A DNA stretch of 49,244 nt from Leptolyngbya sp. PLA1 (GCA_021405315.1 QWIH01000026.1:1-49244); one strand, 5' to 3'. Shown: positions 19,333 to 28,163, counted from the first letter of the stretch. The notes: generated from the sequence alone by a model not told the origin. Made by a program: numbers and translations.

Positions 19333-22300
19333 TCAACCCTCGGGCTTGTCGCCCTCCCCCATCTCTTCCTGTGCCTTCTTCTTCGCCTTCAGCAGCCTTC
19401 CCATGCCCGCGCCGGCGTCGCTCGGAGCGTCCGTGGGTCTGGGCTTCACGGGAAGGGGCTGCACCCGGGCATCGGCCCCGCCCATCGCCACGGGCGCGCT
19501 CGCCTTGCGGACCTGCTCGGGGGTCAGCTCGAACTTGGCCCCCGCCACCTTCTCGGCTCGCTTCGCCGCGAGCCGGGCCTCGCGTTCCAGCTCCTCGGGC
19601 GTTGGGCCCTTGCCCCCGGCGCCCTGGCGCTCCGCGAGCTTGGCGCGGGCCGCCTCGCGCGCCGCCTTCAACCCGCCCACGTGCTGGCCCGCATGCGTCC
19701 GCGAGGCACCGAACCCGCTCCGCACAAACCGCCAGATCGCGGGAATGTCGATCCGCACGCGTCGGACGCCCACGTCCACCAGGAACAGTGAGATCGCCGC
19801 GACGACCGCCCACAGCCACATGGGCCGCAACGCCACGGGAATCTTGAGGCCCGTCTTGTCCCACACGTTGTCCGACGCAGCCTGACCTGTCAGCACCCGC
19901 CCGCCCGTCATTTCCGCGACCTGCGCCAGCAGGGGCATGTTGTCCTCGAGCGTGCGATACTCGTCCGCGAAGGGGCGGCTCACCGCGGCCTGCACGCTCC
20001 CCTCGATGTAGCCCCCAGCCGCCGCCGGGTCCGGAGCCGCGTACCGCAGGCTCAGCACGTACGACCCCGGGCGGTCGCTCTCGACGACGCCCTGGTACCG
20101 CCCGGGTCCCACCTGCTTGAGCGCGACGTCGAAGCCCTGCCCGTCCGGCAGCGCCACGCGCCCCTTGAAGTTCGCGAAGTTCAGCCTTTCGCCCGAGCTG
20201 TCCAGCGCCTCCACCGTCACCAGCGTCTGATCGCCCCGTGTTTCGGTGAAGACGCGCACGTTCGCGCTCCCGCCCGGCCTCATGATCCACCGGACCTGCT
20301 GCTCCCAGAACTGCCTGTAGTTGCCCCAGGCCACCCAGTCCGTGTTCCAGCGGCTGGTGGCGTCGGAGGTGTACGCGATCACCTTGCCCAGGCCGTACTG
20401 CCAGCCGGCCAGCAGCGGATCTCCCTCCTTCACCTTCAGGCTCACAAGCGCCAGTCCCTCGCGCTCGCCGGTCACGACATAGCCGTTGACCGTGGGCACG
20501 CTGGTGACGCCCCGCAGGGTCTCGCCACCCAGCACCACCTGCACGGGGATCTGGTTGCCCTCCTGGATGAGGCTGCGCCGAACGGTCTGCGCTTCCTTGA
20601 TGAAGATCTGCGGGATCGCCGCGAGCCCCGCCTGCGTGTTGATGTGGTAATGCCGGCCCCCGGTGTACTTGCTGATCTGCTGCATGCGGCTTGTGTCGCC
20701 GCCGCTGTGCGGATAGACGCCGACCGTGCTGATGGTGATCTTGGCCTCCACGTACTTGTCGAGAAGCGTGGTGGAGGGTGAGGCGGGGTCGCCGTCGCTG
20801 ATCATGATGACGTGTCGCTGACCTGCGTCGGCCTTCTTGAGCCCTTCGAGGGCGAGCTCGATCGAGGGAGAGAAGTCGGGCATGTCGCCGAACATGAGGT
20901 TGTTGATGGCCCGCTTGATCTTGGTGCCGTCACCGACCGGCGAGAGCGGGTGGACCCAGTCGGTCCCGCCTCCCCAGCCGTACTCGATGATCCCGGCGAG
21001 ATCGAGCTTGGAGAGCGAGTTGACCGCGGCTTCGCAGACCTTCTTGCCGAGGAAGGTTCCGTCGGGCGCCTCGACGGAGTGGATGACCAGCGCCAGCGCG
21101 CCGCGGGGCATCTGCCTCTTCTGGGGCGGATCGAGCTTGACGGGCAGCGCGTCCTCGAGGGGCGAGCCGATCCACCCCCCGGCGCCGAAGGCCTGCGGGC
21201 CGCCGACCATCAGCACGCCCCCGCCCGTGTCGTGGACGTACTGCCTGAGGTCCTCCTGGGCCTTCTGCGTGAAGTCGTAGGCCGACTGGTTGAACAGCAC
21301 CACGGCGTCGAACGCGTTGAGGTCGGTGACCGAGGGGGGAAGCTGCTCGGCGTTGCGGATGTCCAGGTCGATCTGGGCCTCTCGGAGCGCTCGGATCAGG
21401 GGCTGGGCCGACGCCAGCGATGCGTCCTGGCAGAGGAACAGCACCCGCCCCTGCCCCGTGACGAACGTCACACCCAGGCTCTTGTTGTTCTCCGCCAGCA
21501 CATCGCCGACGGCACGCCCGTTCGCCACGTCGGGCTCGAAGACGGCCTGAAACTTCTGCGGGCCCGTGGAGATCGCCTTGATCGGCACTTCGAGAGCGTT
21601 GATCCCCTGGCGCAGCTCCACCCGCGCTGCGAGCGCTTCGCTGGAGGGGTCCAGGTCCACCGCCTCGCCATTCATCAGCAGGTTCAGTCGGCCGGCGGTG
21701 GGCTGCTGCGAGATCAGGACGATGCGGAGGTTCATCGTCTCGCCCTCGCGCGCGTTCGCCGGTGCGACCAGCTTGTCCACCAGCACCTCGCGGTCGTACT
21801 TGAAGCGCAGGGGGAGCACGTCGATGGGCACGCCCATCGCCTTCGCGGCCTCCGCGGCCTGCAGCACGTTGCCGTCCGTCTGGTTGCCGTCGGAGATCAG
21901 CAGCAGTCGGTACGCCGCGTCGGTGGGCTTCACCGCGAGCGCCAGCCGAACGCCTCCGGCGAGGTTCGTTCCGTCGAGCGCGCCCAGGTGCTGCCTCTGC
22001 AACTCCCTGGTGAGCTTGCTCGGAAGGGCCTGCACGTACGCGTTCTTGGCGGCGGTGACAACGCCCAGGCGGTTGTTCCGATCCGGAGACGCCGCGGCCA
22101 CGTCCTTCACGTATCCATCCGCCTCGGCCTGCTTCGAGCTCGGCACCGACTCGCTCGCGTCCATGATCACCGTCACGGCGACGTCCTTGGCCTCACGCCT
22201 CCACTGGGGTTCGGCCATGGCGCCGGCGATCAGGCAGATCACGATGAGACGGACGGACATCGCGACCCAACGCGTCACGGAGCCGAGGCCCGAGAGGCTC

Positions 22301-22416
22301 CGGAGCCCGAGGAGCACCACCACCAGGCCGCAGACCGGGATGAGCGACAGCCACACCGGCGTGTCGAACTGCACCGGCCCGACCGTGAGTGAAGCAAGCA
22401 CGAGGGCGCCGCTCAT
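19333..22416 (-). CDS. Membrane VWA protein with GATase-like domain and cytoplasmic tail (1027 aa)
   Basis: Two N-terminal membrane helices (about 21-38 and 50-68) are followed by a VWA domain with an intact MIDAS Asp86-x-Ser88-x-Ser90 (TVIMDASES) and LLLISDGNQTDG. Next come an Ig-like region, a GATase-like segment (FDAVVLFNQ at 369, then TGGGVLMVGGPQAFGAGGW) and a second VWA-like unit. In that unit the MIDAS start is ALALVIHSVEA at 440-450, with His446 in place of Asp, while MISDGD (539-543) is kept. A final membrane helix (MWLWAVVAAISLFLVDVGVR) precedes ~135 residues of charged, probably coiled-coil cytoplasmic tail. Its start overlaps the NHL gene stop (ATGA). The architecture is that of the large VWA proteins of MoxR loci; the tail may contact MoxR. 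Confidence 0.85.
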   Translation of the reverse strand: MSGALVLASLTVGPVQFDTPVWLSLIPVCGLVVVLLGLRSLSGLGSVTRWVAMSVRLIVICLIAGAMAEPQWRREAKDVAVTVIMDASESVPSSKQAEADGYVKDVAAASPDRNNRLGVVTAAKNAYVQALPSKLTRELQRQHLGALDGTNLAGGVRLALAVKPTDAAYRLLLISDGNQTDGNVLQAAEAAKAMGVPIDVLPLRFKYDREVLVDKLVAPANAREGETMNLRIVLISQQPTAGRLNLLMNGEAVDLDPSSEALAARVELRQGINALEVPIKAISTGPQKFQAVFEPDVANGRAVGDVLAENNKSLGVTFVTGQGRVLFLCQDASLASAQPLIRALREAQIDLDIRNAEQLPPSVTDLNAFDAVVLFNQSAYDFTQKAQEDLRQYVHDTGGGVLMVGGPQAFGAGGWIGSPLEDALPVKLDPPQKRQMPRGALALVIHSVEAPDGTFLGKKVCEAAVNSLSKLDLAGIIEYGWGGGTDWVHPLSPVGDGTKIKRAINNLMFGDMPDFSPSIELALEGLKKADAGQRHVIMISDGDPASPSTTLLDKYVEAKITISTVGVYPHSGGDTSRMQQISKYTGGRHYHINTQAGLAAIPQIFIKEAQTVRRSLIQEGNQIPVQVVLGGETLRGVTSVPTVNGYVVTGEREGLALVSLKVKEGDPLLAGWQYGLGKVIAYTSDATSRWNTDWVAWGNYRQFWEQQVRWIMRPGGSANVRVFTETRGDQTLVTVEALDSSGERLNFANFKGRVALPDGQGFDVALKQVGPGRYQGVVESDRPGSYVLSLRYAAPDPAAAGGYIEGSVQAAVSRPFADEYRTLEDNMPLLAQVAEMTGGRVLTGQAASDNVWDKTGLKIPVALRPMWLWAVVAAISLFLVDVGVRRVRIDIPAIWRFVRSGFGASRTHAGQHVGGLKAAREAARAKLAERQGAGGKGPTPEELEREARLAAKRAEKVAGAKFELTPEQVRKASAPVAMGGADARVQPLPVKPRPTDAPSDAGAGMGRLLKAKKKAQEEMGEGDKPEG

Positions 22417-23567
22417 CCGGGCCCCCTCCCGAGGTCGCCCGAGGCGCCGACCCGCCGCTTCGCCGGCGGCCGTCCGAACGCCTGAAGCCGGTTGTTTCCT
22501 GAGTCAAGGACGAAGACCCGCGAACCCTCCAGGCACACGGCCCAGGGTGACGCGAGCTGCCCGGCACGCCTCCCGGCCTCGCCGAAGACCCCCAGGCTGT
22601 CACCCGTCACAAGATCGAATCGCTGCACGCGGTTGCTCCCGAACTCCGCGACCATCGCCGTGCGGTCCCCCAAGAGGACCAGACCATAGGGGTAGCTCAT
22701 CTGGCCGACTTCGCGGCCGGCGCGCGACCGTCCACCGATCCAGCGCACGAGGCGCCCCTCGGGCGTGAAGATGCCGATGCGGTGGTTGCAGGCGTCCGTC
22801 ACCACGAGCTCTCCGGTCACCGGATCGATCTCGATGGACTGGGGCCGGTTGAACTCCACCGGGTCGGCCGCCTCGCCCGACCCAAACCTGCCAAAGGCGA
22901 ACTCAAACTCGAACTGGGTCTCCATGCCGGGAGTCTGCCCCGCCCGTGGACGGAACGCGCTGATCCGGTCGTGCCCGCCGTACTCGCAGACATAGAGCCG
23001 AGCGATCCCCTTCCCGTCCGCGGTGGCCAGAACGGCCACGTCCGTGAGGTAGATGAACTGGCCGTCGCCCTCGCCGTACGAGCCAAAGCTCGCGAGGAGC
23101 GTGCCCTTGCCCTCGTTCAGCCCGTCGGGTGGCGACATGCCCGCGGGGTCGTAGATCATCACGCGGTGGTAGTGGGTGTCCGGGATGAAGACACGGGTTG
23201 GACCGCCGGCGGGGGGCGTCCACACGGTGATGCCCGTGGGCTTGCCGTTCTCCCACTCGGGCATCCGCCACCCTCCCAGGCAGTCGCCCTCGGGCGATAG
23301 CTTCTGGACGCGAGCCATCTTGTCGATGACCCAGAGTCCATCGCCGTCCGAATCCAGACAGCGCGGGTAGGAGAACTGGCCCGGGTTGGACCCCACCTCG
23401 CCGAACCGAACCTCCACCTCGAGCGGACCGCCTGAGGAGGGCGCCCGTTCGCACCCGCCGGCCAGAGCCAGCAGGATGCACGCGGAACCGAGGTAGACAG
23501 ACCCCAACTGCCTCAACGAGTGAGCCTCCGGTCCCGATGGTACTGGCCAACCCCGATCGGGATGCAT
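22413..23567 (-). CDS. NHL-repeat beta-propeller lipoprotein
   Basis: 384 residues. The signal peptide ends in LLALAGGC (lipobox Cys39), preceded by a somewhat long polar N terminus. The mature protein is a chain of NHL blades, each with a phrase like GQFSYPRCLDSDGDGLWVID, DTHYHRVMIYDP, VTDACNHRIGIFTPEG, VAEFGSNRVQRFD and VLDSGNNRLQAFG, which together should make a six-bladed propeller on the envelope surface. NHL propellers usually mediate binding. The ATG at 23567 has AAGGAAGG just upstream and lies 18 bp after the permease gene. Its stop overlaps the start of the VWA gene, so it looks like part of the same functional unit. Confidence 0.85.
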   Translation of the reverse strand: MHPDRGWPVPSGPEAHSLRQLGSVYLGSACILLALAGGCERAPSSGGPLEVEVRFGEVGSNPGQFSYPRCLDSDGDGLWVIDKMARVQKLSPEGDCLGGWRMPEWENGKPTGITVWTPPAGGPTRVFIPDTHYHRVMIYDPAGMSPPDGLNEGKGTLLASFGSYGEGDGQFIYLTDVAVLATADGKGIARLYVCEYGGHDRISAFRPRAGQTPGMETQFEFEFAFGRFGSGEAADPVEFNRPQSIEIDPVTGELVVTDACNHRIGIFTPEGRLVRWIGGRSRAGREVGQMSYPYGLVLLGDRTAMVAEFGSNRVQRFDLVTGDSLGVFGEAGRRAGQLASPWAVCLEGSRVFVLDSGNNRLQAFGRPPAKRRVGASGDLGRGPG

Positions 23568-23585
23568 CGCCTTCCTTCCGAACCG

Positions 23586-25286
23586 CTATGCCCGGATTCC
23601 GGTCCTGACCCTGCCCCCGAGCCACGAGGCCGCAGCCGCCATCCCCCACGTTAGCACCAGAACCTGAAGCACCCCCGCCGCGAGTTCTTCGCTCCGCGCA
23701 AAGTGCAGATCTCCCAGCAGGGTCTGGGCAAGGCTGACCGAGCCCGGGGGCTGAACAATGATCGACGCCTCGATCTCATGAACGCTCAGGGCCGCCGCGC
23801 CCGCCGCGGCACATGCCACCGCCCCCCACCCCCTGGGCAGACACACCACCAACCACGAGACTAGCCCCGATCCGTCCAATCGTCGAAGGTCGGCGAGTGC
23901 CCTCGCTTCCCGAGCCGCGAGCAGCATGCCGGTGACCGCGCCCAGCCACGAGAAACGTGCCGCGTGCGCCCAGACCAGCATCCCGGGCCCTTCCGCGATC
24001 GCCCCAAGGCCCGGCACCAGTTGCACGCACTCGACGATGGCACGCCCCACCAGCACGCCGGGTATGAGACTGAACCCGACCAGCACGCCGCAGAGCGCCC
24101 GCGCCGCCCCGCGGCTGGCGCCACCTCCGGACGTTGCCGCCGCCCACACCGCCATCCCCAGAAACAGGGTCACGAGCCCCACCAGCAGCGCGACCCCGGC
24201 GCTCTGACCCACTGCCCCGCCACTGACCCGCCAAAAGGTCACCAGCGATCCCCAGTCACGCAGGCTCCACGCGCAAAGGCAGAGAGGCACAACGGTCGAG
24301 CATGCCCACACGGCCCGGGCGAGCCACAGGCTCACTCCACGCACGGGCGCCGCCTCCCGCTGACCTGCCCCCGCGTCCGAGGTAGTACGGGTGAGCCACC
24401 AGCCCGCCACGCCGGCCACGGCAAGCACCGGCCAGGCGCTCACCCAGACACTGGGGCCGCCCGGGCTGAGGGTCAGTTCAAACCACGCCCGCACGGCGTA
24501 CGTCGGCGCATTCGCCAGGTGCAGCGGGACCGCCGAACCGAACATCACCAACGCCACGATGGCCACCCCGCCGGCCACCCATCGCCAGCAAAGACGTCCG
24601 ATGACCCACGCACGTCTTGCCGGGCCCCAAGGCTCGAGCCTCAGCGCATCCAGCAGCCCGGAATCCAGCCTTCCAAACCCTACCGCCATGACCATCGCCG
24701 CCAGAGGCCACGCCCAGAGCGCCAGACCGCCGACCGCGAGCATCCGGCCCACGAGCACTGGCAGGCCTGTCCAGCCCTCCTGAGCAGCCCGCTCGACAAG
24801 GTCTCCGAGCCACGTGCCCGGCGCCCTCGCCAGGCCGTACGCGGTGTAGCACAGGTACGAAGGCATGGCGAGCGGCACAAGCCAAAAGACCGCACGTTCC
24901 CACGGACGGCCGCGCATGACCCACGCCGAAGGGAGGGCGATCACCGCCGCGATCGTGCCGATACCGACCGCCCAGGCGATGGTGGTGGCCAGCAGGGGGA
25001 TAGAGGGCGACCACGCCCCGGGCCGGATCTCCTGCCGTCTGACGACCAGCCCAGTGAGAACCGCAGACGCGGGCCCGATCGCGAGGAGGATGGCCGCCGC
25101 GCCGAGGAGAAGGGGCAACCCCCATGCGAGCAGCGCCGGGGTTCTCGTTCCGGATGTTCGGCCCGTGGGCTCCAAGGCCTCACGGTATGTGCTCGGGCAC
25201 CGCAGGGACAGCCGCTGCCGCTCGCCCGGCGGCCGCGCTGCAGCCCGCTCCCACACCAAGGGCCCCAGCGGCAGTCCCGCGATCAC
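23586..25286 (-). CDS. FbpB-like ABC importer permease, two fused domains
   Basis: 566 residues with about twelve membrane helices arranged as two binding-protein-dependent permease domains (about 50-285 and 320-560). The EAA-loop region is recognisable as LDALRLEPWGPARRAWVI in the first half and ADLRRLDGSGLVSWLVVCLP in the second, both degenerate at the EAA itself. The region after the second loop (AALSVHEIEASIIVQPPGS) matches the iron/thiamine permease family (FbpB/ThiP), where the double permease is usual. No periplasmic binding protein or cognate import ATPase is encoded nearby, so substrate and even activity are open; the NHL lipoprotein 18 bp downstream may be a partner. The start at 25286 is the first ATG after nadA, and later starts are possible. 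Confidence 0.75.
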   Translation of the reverse strand: MIAGLPLGPLVWERAAARPPGERQRLSLRCPSTYREALEPTGRTSGTRTPALLAWGLPLLLGAAAILLAIGPASAVLTGLVVRRQEIRPGAWSPSIPLLATTIAWAVGIGTIAAVIALPSAWVMRGRPWERAVFWLVPLAMPSYLCYTAYGLARAPGTWLGDLVERAAQEGWTGLPVLVGRMLAVGGLALWAWPLAAMVMAVGFGRLDSGLLDALRLEPWGPARRAWVIGRLCWRWVAGGVAIVALVMFGSAVPLHLANAPTYAVRAWFELTLSPGGPSVWVSAWPVLAVAGVAGWWLTRTTSDAGAGQREAAPVRGVSLWLARAVWACSTVVPLCLCAWSLRDWGSLVTFWRVSGGAVGQSAGVALLVGLVTLFLGMAVWAAATSGGGASRGAARALCGVLVGFSLIPGVLVGRAIVECVQLVPGLGAIAEGPGMLVWAHAARFSWLGAVTGMLLAAREARALADLRRLDGSGLVSWLVVCLPRGWGAVACAAAGAAALSVHEIEASIIVQPPGSVSLAQTLLGDLHFARSEELAAGVLQVLVLTWGMAAAASWLGGRVRTGIRA

Positions 25287-25330
25287 AAGGAGCCCGGAAA
25301 CGCATCAACATTCATGGCGGCAGAGGCTTC

Positions 25331-26569
25331 TCAGTCCGCCAGCGCAGGACTGGCTCCCGCCCCGGCCTTCGACAACGAGAGCATTCGGTCCAGCGCCCGA
25401 AGCGCGGATGCCCGAACGTCCGGATGCACCCGGATCTCGTTCACGACCCGGGGCTTGCCATCCCGTCCCCCTCGCCCGCCAAACCGGCCCGCGAGGTGAT
25501 CCAGGACCCACAGCAGGTGAGGCTGGTCGATCCGGTACATCGTGGTGCACAGGCACTGGCAGTCGGACAGGATCCGCACATGCACGCCTCTCGTCTGGGC
25601 GGCCATCGCCAACCGATTGACCAGGTGCACCTCGGTCCCGATGGCCCATCGCGACCCCCGCGCCGCGTCGGAAACCGTCCGGATGATGTGCTCCGTCGAA
25701 CCGGACATGTCCGCGAGGTCCACCACCTCCTTGCAGCACTCGGGGTGCACGAGGATGGTCGTGCTCGTGCCTTCGCTGCGGTCGCGCTCGCGCACCTGCG
25801 CGCAGTGCTCGGGCCTGAAGAGCTTGTGCACCGAGCAGTGACCCGCCCACAGGATCACGCGGCTGGCCTCGAGTTGTTCGGGCGTTGCTCCGCCCAGTTC
25901 CTCGCCGCGACGGGTCAGCCTCGGGTCGTACACGCAGGTCTGGGATGCGACGTCGACGCCGAACGCCGAGGCGGTATTGCGCCCCAGGTGCTGGTCGGGC
26001 AGGAAGAGCACCTTCACGTCGCCGTGCGGAGATTCGCCGCCCCGCGCGGCCCATGCGAAGACCGACGCCGCGTTCGAGCTGGTGCAGCACGCCCCGCCGT
26101 GGTCGCCCACGAATGCCTTGATCGCCGCGGAGGAGTTCACGTACGTCACGGGAACAATGCGACCGCTCCACCCCCGCGCACCCAGTGCCGCGTGGATGTC
26201 CTCCCACGCCCGCACCGTGTCGTCGTACTGCGCCATGTCCGCCATGGAGCACCCGGCGGACAAGTCTGGCAGAATGACCGACACCTCGTCGGGTGTGAGC
26301 ATGTCCGCCGTCTCCGCCATGAAGTGCACCCCGCAGAACACCACGTACTTCAGCCCGCGGCGCTCACGCGCGAGGCTCGCGGCGGTCTGGCTCAGCTTGA
26401 GCGAATCGCCGGTGAAGTCCGCGTGCCGGATGATCTCGTCGGTCTGATAGTGGTGCCCGAGGATGACCAGCGCCTCGCCGAGTTCCCCGCGCCGTGCACT
26501 GATCGCCTCCGCGAGGGCTTCGGGGCTCATCCTGAGATAGGGCTCCGGGAGCGAGGGCTGCCACAGCAT
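25331..26569 (-). CDS. nadA: Quinolinate synthase
   Basis: NadA condenses iminoaspartate with dihydroxyacetone phosphate to quinolinate in NAD biosynthesis, using a [4Fe-4S] cluster. At 412 residues it is of the longer bacterial type. Conserved blocks include ILGHHYQTDEIIRHAD (37-51), GDSLKLSQ, VVFCGVHFMAETADML (76-91, Cys79), YVNSSAAIKAF, ACCTSSNA (Cys161/162), FLPDQHLGRNTA, VHPECCKEVVDLADMSGST and a C-terminal CQCLCTTMYRIDQPHLLW. The cluster ligands are probably Cys79, Cys161 or 162 and one of Cys337/339/341. No nadB or nadC gene is adjacent. The gene sits 34 bp after the PilZ gene and 44 bp before the permease. Confidence 0.96.
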   Translation of the reverse strand: MLWQPSLPEPYLRMSPEALAEAISARRGELGEALVILGHHYQTDEIIRHADFTGDSLKLSQTAASLARERRGLKYVVFCGVHFMAETADMLTPDEVSVILPDLSAGCSMADMAQYDDTVRAWEDIHAALGARGWSGRIVPVTYVNSSAAIKAFVGDHGGACCTSSNAASVFAWAARGGESPHGDVKVLFLPDQHLGRNTASAFGVDVASQTCVYDPRLTRRGEELGGATPEQLEASRVILWAGHCSVHKLFRPEHCAQVRERDRSEGTSTTILVHPECCKEVVDLADMSGSTEHIIRTVSDAARGSRWAIGTEVHLVNRLAMAAQTRGVHVRILSDCQCLCTTMYRIDQPHLLWVLDHLAGRFGGRGGRDGKPRVVNEIRVHPDVRASALRALDRMLSLSKAGAGASPALAD

Positions 26570-26603
26570 GCGGGAGTGTACGGGGCCGGGCCGTCGTCCG
26601 GGC

Positions 26604-26954
26604 CTACGCCGCGAGGCGGGCCTCGCCCGCTGCCTCGTACTCCACGCCGGCCACCTGATCGCCCTCCGGTGTCGACATGATGCGGACGATGCGCGCGGGC
26701 CGCTGGTCCGCCGCTTCGAGCAGTTGCCGTGGATGCATCGCGATCAGCACCTCGATCTCATCCCCGGGGCGGAGCTGCCGGGCAGCCCGAACCCGCAGCA
26801 ACGCCCCCCCCGCGGACAGATCGCAGGTGCTCGCCACGAGGTACCGCCCCGTTGGGCGGTGATAGACCTTGCAGGGCCGCTCCGCCACCCGACGCGGCGA
26901 ACGCCGGCGCTCTCCCGCTTCCTTGACCCCGGTCTCCGGCTGACAGGTTCTCAT
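26604..26954 (-). CDS. PilZ-domain protein (predicted c-di-GMP receptor)
   Basis: A 116-residue single-domain protein. It has the two PilZ binding motifs: an arginine cluster GERRRSPRRVAER (14-26, RxxxR type) and CDLSAGGALL with Asp45-x-Ser47-x2-Gly50. A beta-barrel with GDEIEVLIAMHP, RIVRI and GVEYE follows. Such stand-alone PilZ proteins change conformation on binding cyclic di-GMP and control motility, exopolysaccharide or transcription. The frame is open well upstream (to 27539) but that is the shadow of the divergent glycosyltransferase; the ATG at 26954 leaves a 93-bp divergent promoter region. It lies 34 bp upstream of nadA on the same strand, with no obvious functional link. Confidence 0.8.
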   Translation of the reverse strand: MRTCQPETGVKEAGERRRSPRRVAERPCKVYHRPTGRYLVASTCDLSAGGALLRVRAARQLRPGDEIEVLIAMHPRQLLEAADQRPARIVRIMSTPEGDQVAGVEYEAAGEARLAA

Positions 26955-27047
26955 CCCACCCGTACATCGACCCTCGGTCGGCGTCACTTTCCGTGCTCCC
27001 GACGGCGTCCGTAAACACCCCCACCCCGCCGGGCCGATAACACGCCC

Positions 27048-28163
27048 GTGGACCTCTCCGTCGTCATCCCAACCTTCCGGCGCCACCAGAAGCTCCGCGC
27101 CTGCGTCGAGTCGCTGGCGCGGCAGGACACCCACGCGGATTTCGAGGTGCTCATCGGCGTCGATGGTGAGGACGCGGGCGCGGAACGCGTGGCCCGCGAC
27201 GCCTGGGGGCTCGCCGGTCGCGACCCGTCTCGCCTGATCATCGTGCAGGGTCCGAAGGCCGGGCTCGCGGCGGTTCGGAACCGGTTGATCCCTCACCTGC
27301 GCGGCGCCGTCGTCGTCAGCCTCAACGACGATGTGATCGTCCAGGACGGCTTTCTCGACGCCCACGCCCGCGCCCATGCCGCGACCGCCCGACCCTCGAT
27401 CATCGTCGGTCGCACGCCCTGGCGCGTGCACGAGCCCGATTCCTTCTTCGCCCGTCTCATCCGCGAAACATCCATGATCTTCTTCCACGATGTCATGGAA
27501 CGCGACCCGGACCCGGCGAGAAACTGGGGCTTCCGCCACGCGTGGCCCCTCAATCTGTCAGTCCCCGCCCGCGTGGTCCGCGATCTCGCGGGCTGGACGG
27601 TCTTCCCCGCCACCTACGGCTTCGAGGACGACGACTTCGCCTTCAGAGCCGCGCAGCGGTTCTCATGCCCGGTGCTCTACAGGCCTTCGGCGCTCGCCAT
27701 CCACGATCACGCGATGACGCCCCACGAGTACCTCGAGCGTGAGTACCGCCTCGGCTACGCGTCGTGGGGCTTCGCGCACGCATCCCCGGAGTGCGCCCGC
27801 GCGATGTTCTCGCGCGACATCACCGCCGAAGCACCCTACTCGCGCGAGTTCACGCGCCACCAGCTTGCCGACGCACGCCGCGCCTGGTCCGACTTCCGCT
27901 CGCTCGCGGCACATCCACCGGACGTGTTCGGGGATGGTGCTTCCGCACTCGCCGTCAGCCTCGCCTACCAGCAGCACCTTCCCTTGAAGCGCTGGGCCTG
28001 GCGGCGTGGGCACCTTCATGCCTCCGAGGGCCTCCCCATGGACAGCGGAGCCGGGCTCGAGCCCCTGTTCACGCCCGCGGCGCCCAATCCTCATACAGCC
28101 GATGCACCCGAAGCCCCGCCCGCTCGTACACCCCGCGGCGTCGCCAGATCTGCTGCTGGTTGA
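27048..28163 (+). CDS. Family 2 glycosyltransferase
   Basis: A 371-residue GT-A fold enzyme of the GT2 family. The N terminus MDLSVVIPTFRRHQKL, the repeated LARQDTHADFEVLIGVDGE, the metal/sugar-nucleotide motif VSLNDDVIVQDGF and the acceptor-side FEDDDFAFRAAQRFSCPV are all present. No membrane helix is evident, so it is a cytoplasmic transferase acting on a sugar acceptor in polysaccharide or glycoprotein assembly. The start is the GTG at 27048. The last ~32 residues are Pro/Ala-rich and overlap by 95 bases the end of the convergent GT4 gene, which limits how either tail can evolve. Donor and acceptor cannot be read from sequence. Confidence 0.85.
   Translation: MDLSVVIPTFRRHQKLRACVESLARQDTHADFEVLIGVDGEDAGAERVARDAWGLAGRDPSRLIIVQGPKAGLAAVRNRLIPHLRGAVVVSLNDDVIVQDGFLDAHARAHAATARPSIIVGRTPWRVHEPDSFFARLIRETSMIFFHDVMERDPDPARNWGFRHAWPLNLSVPARVVRDLAGWTVFPATYGFEDDDFAFRAAQRFSCPVLYRPSALAIHDHAMTPHEYLEREYRLGYASWGFAHASPECARAMFSRDITAEAPYSREFTRHQLADARRAWSDFRSLAAHPPDVFGDGASALAVSLAYQQHLPLKRWAWRRGHLHASEGLPMDSGAGLEPLFTPAAPNPHTADAPEAPPARTPRGVARSAAG

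Noticed and set aside
20812..22392. A 526-residue plus-strand frame across the VWA gene
   Set aside because: It mirrors the VWA/GATase-like gene, and its His/Arg/Leu-rich text has no motif.
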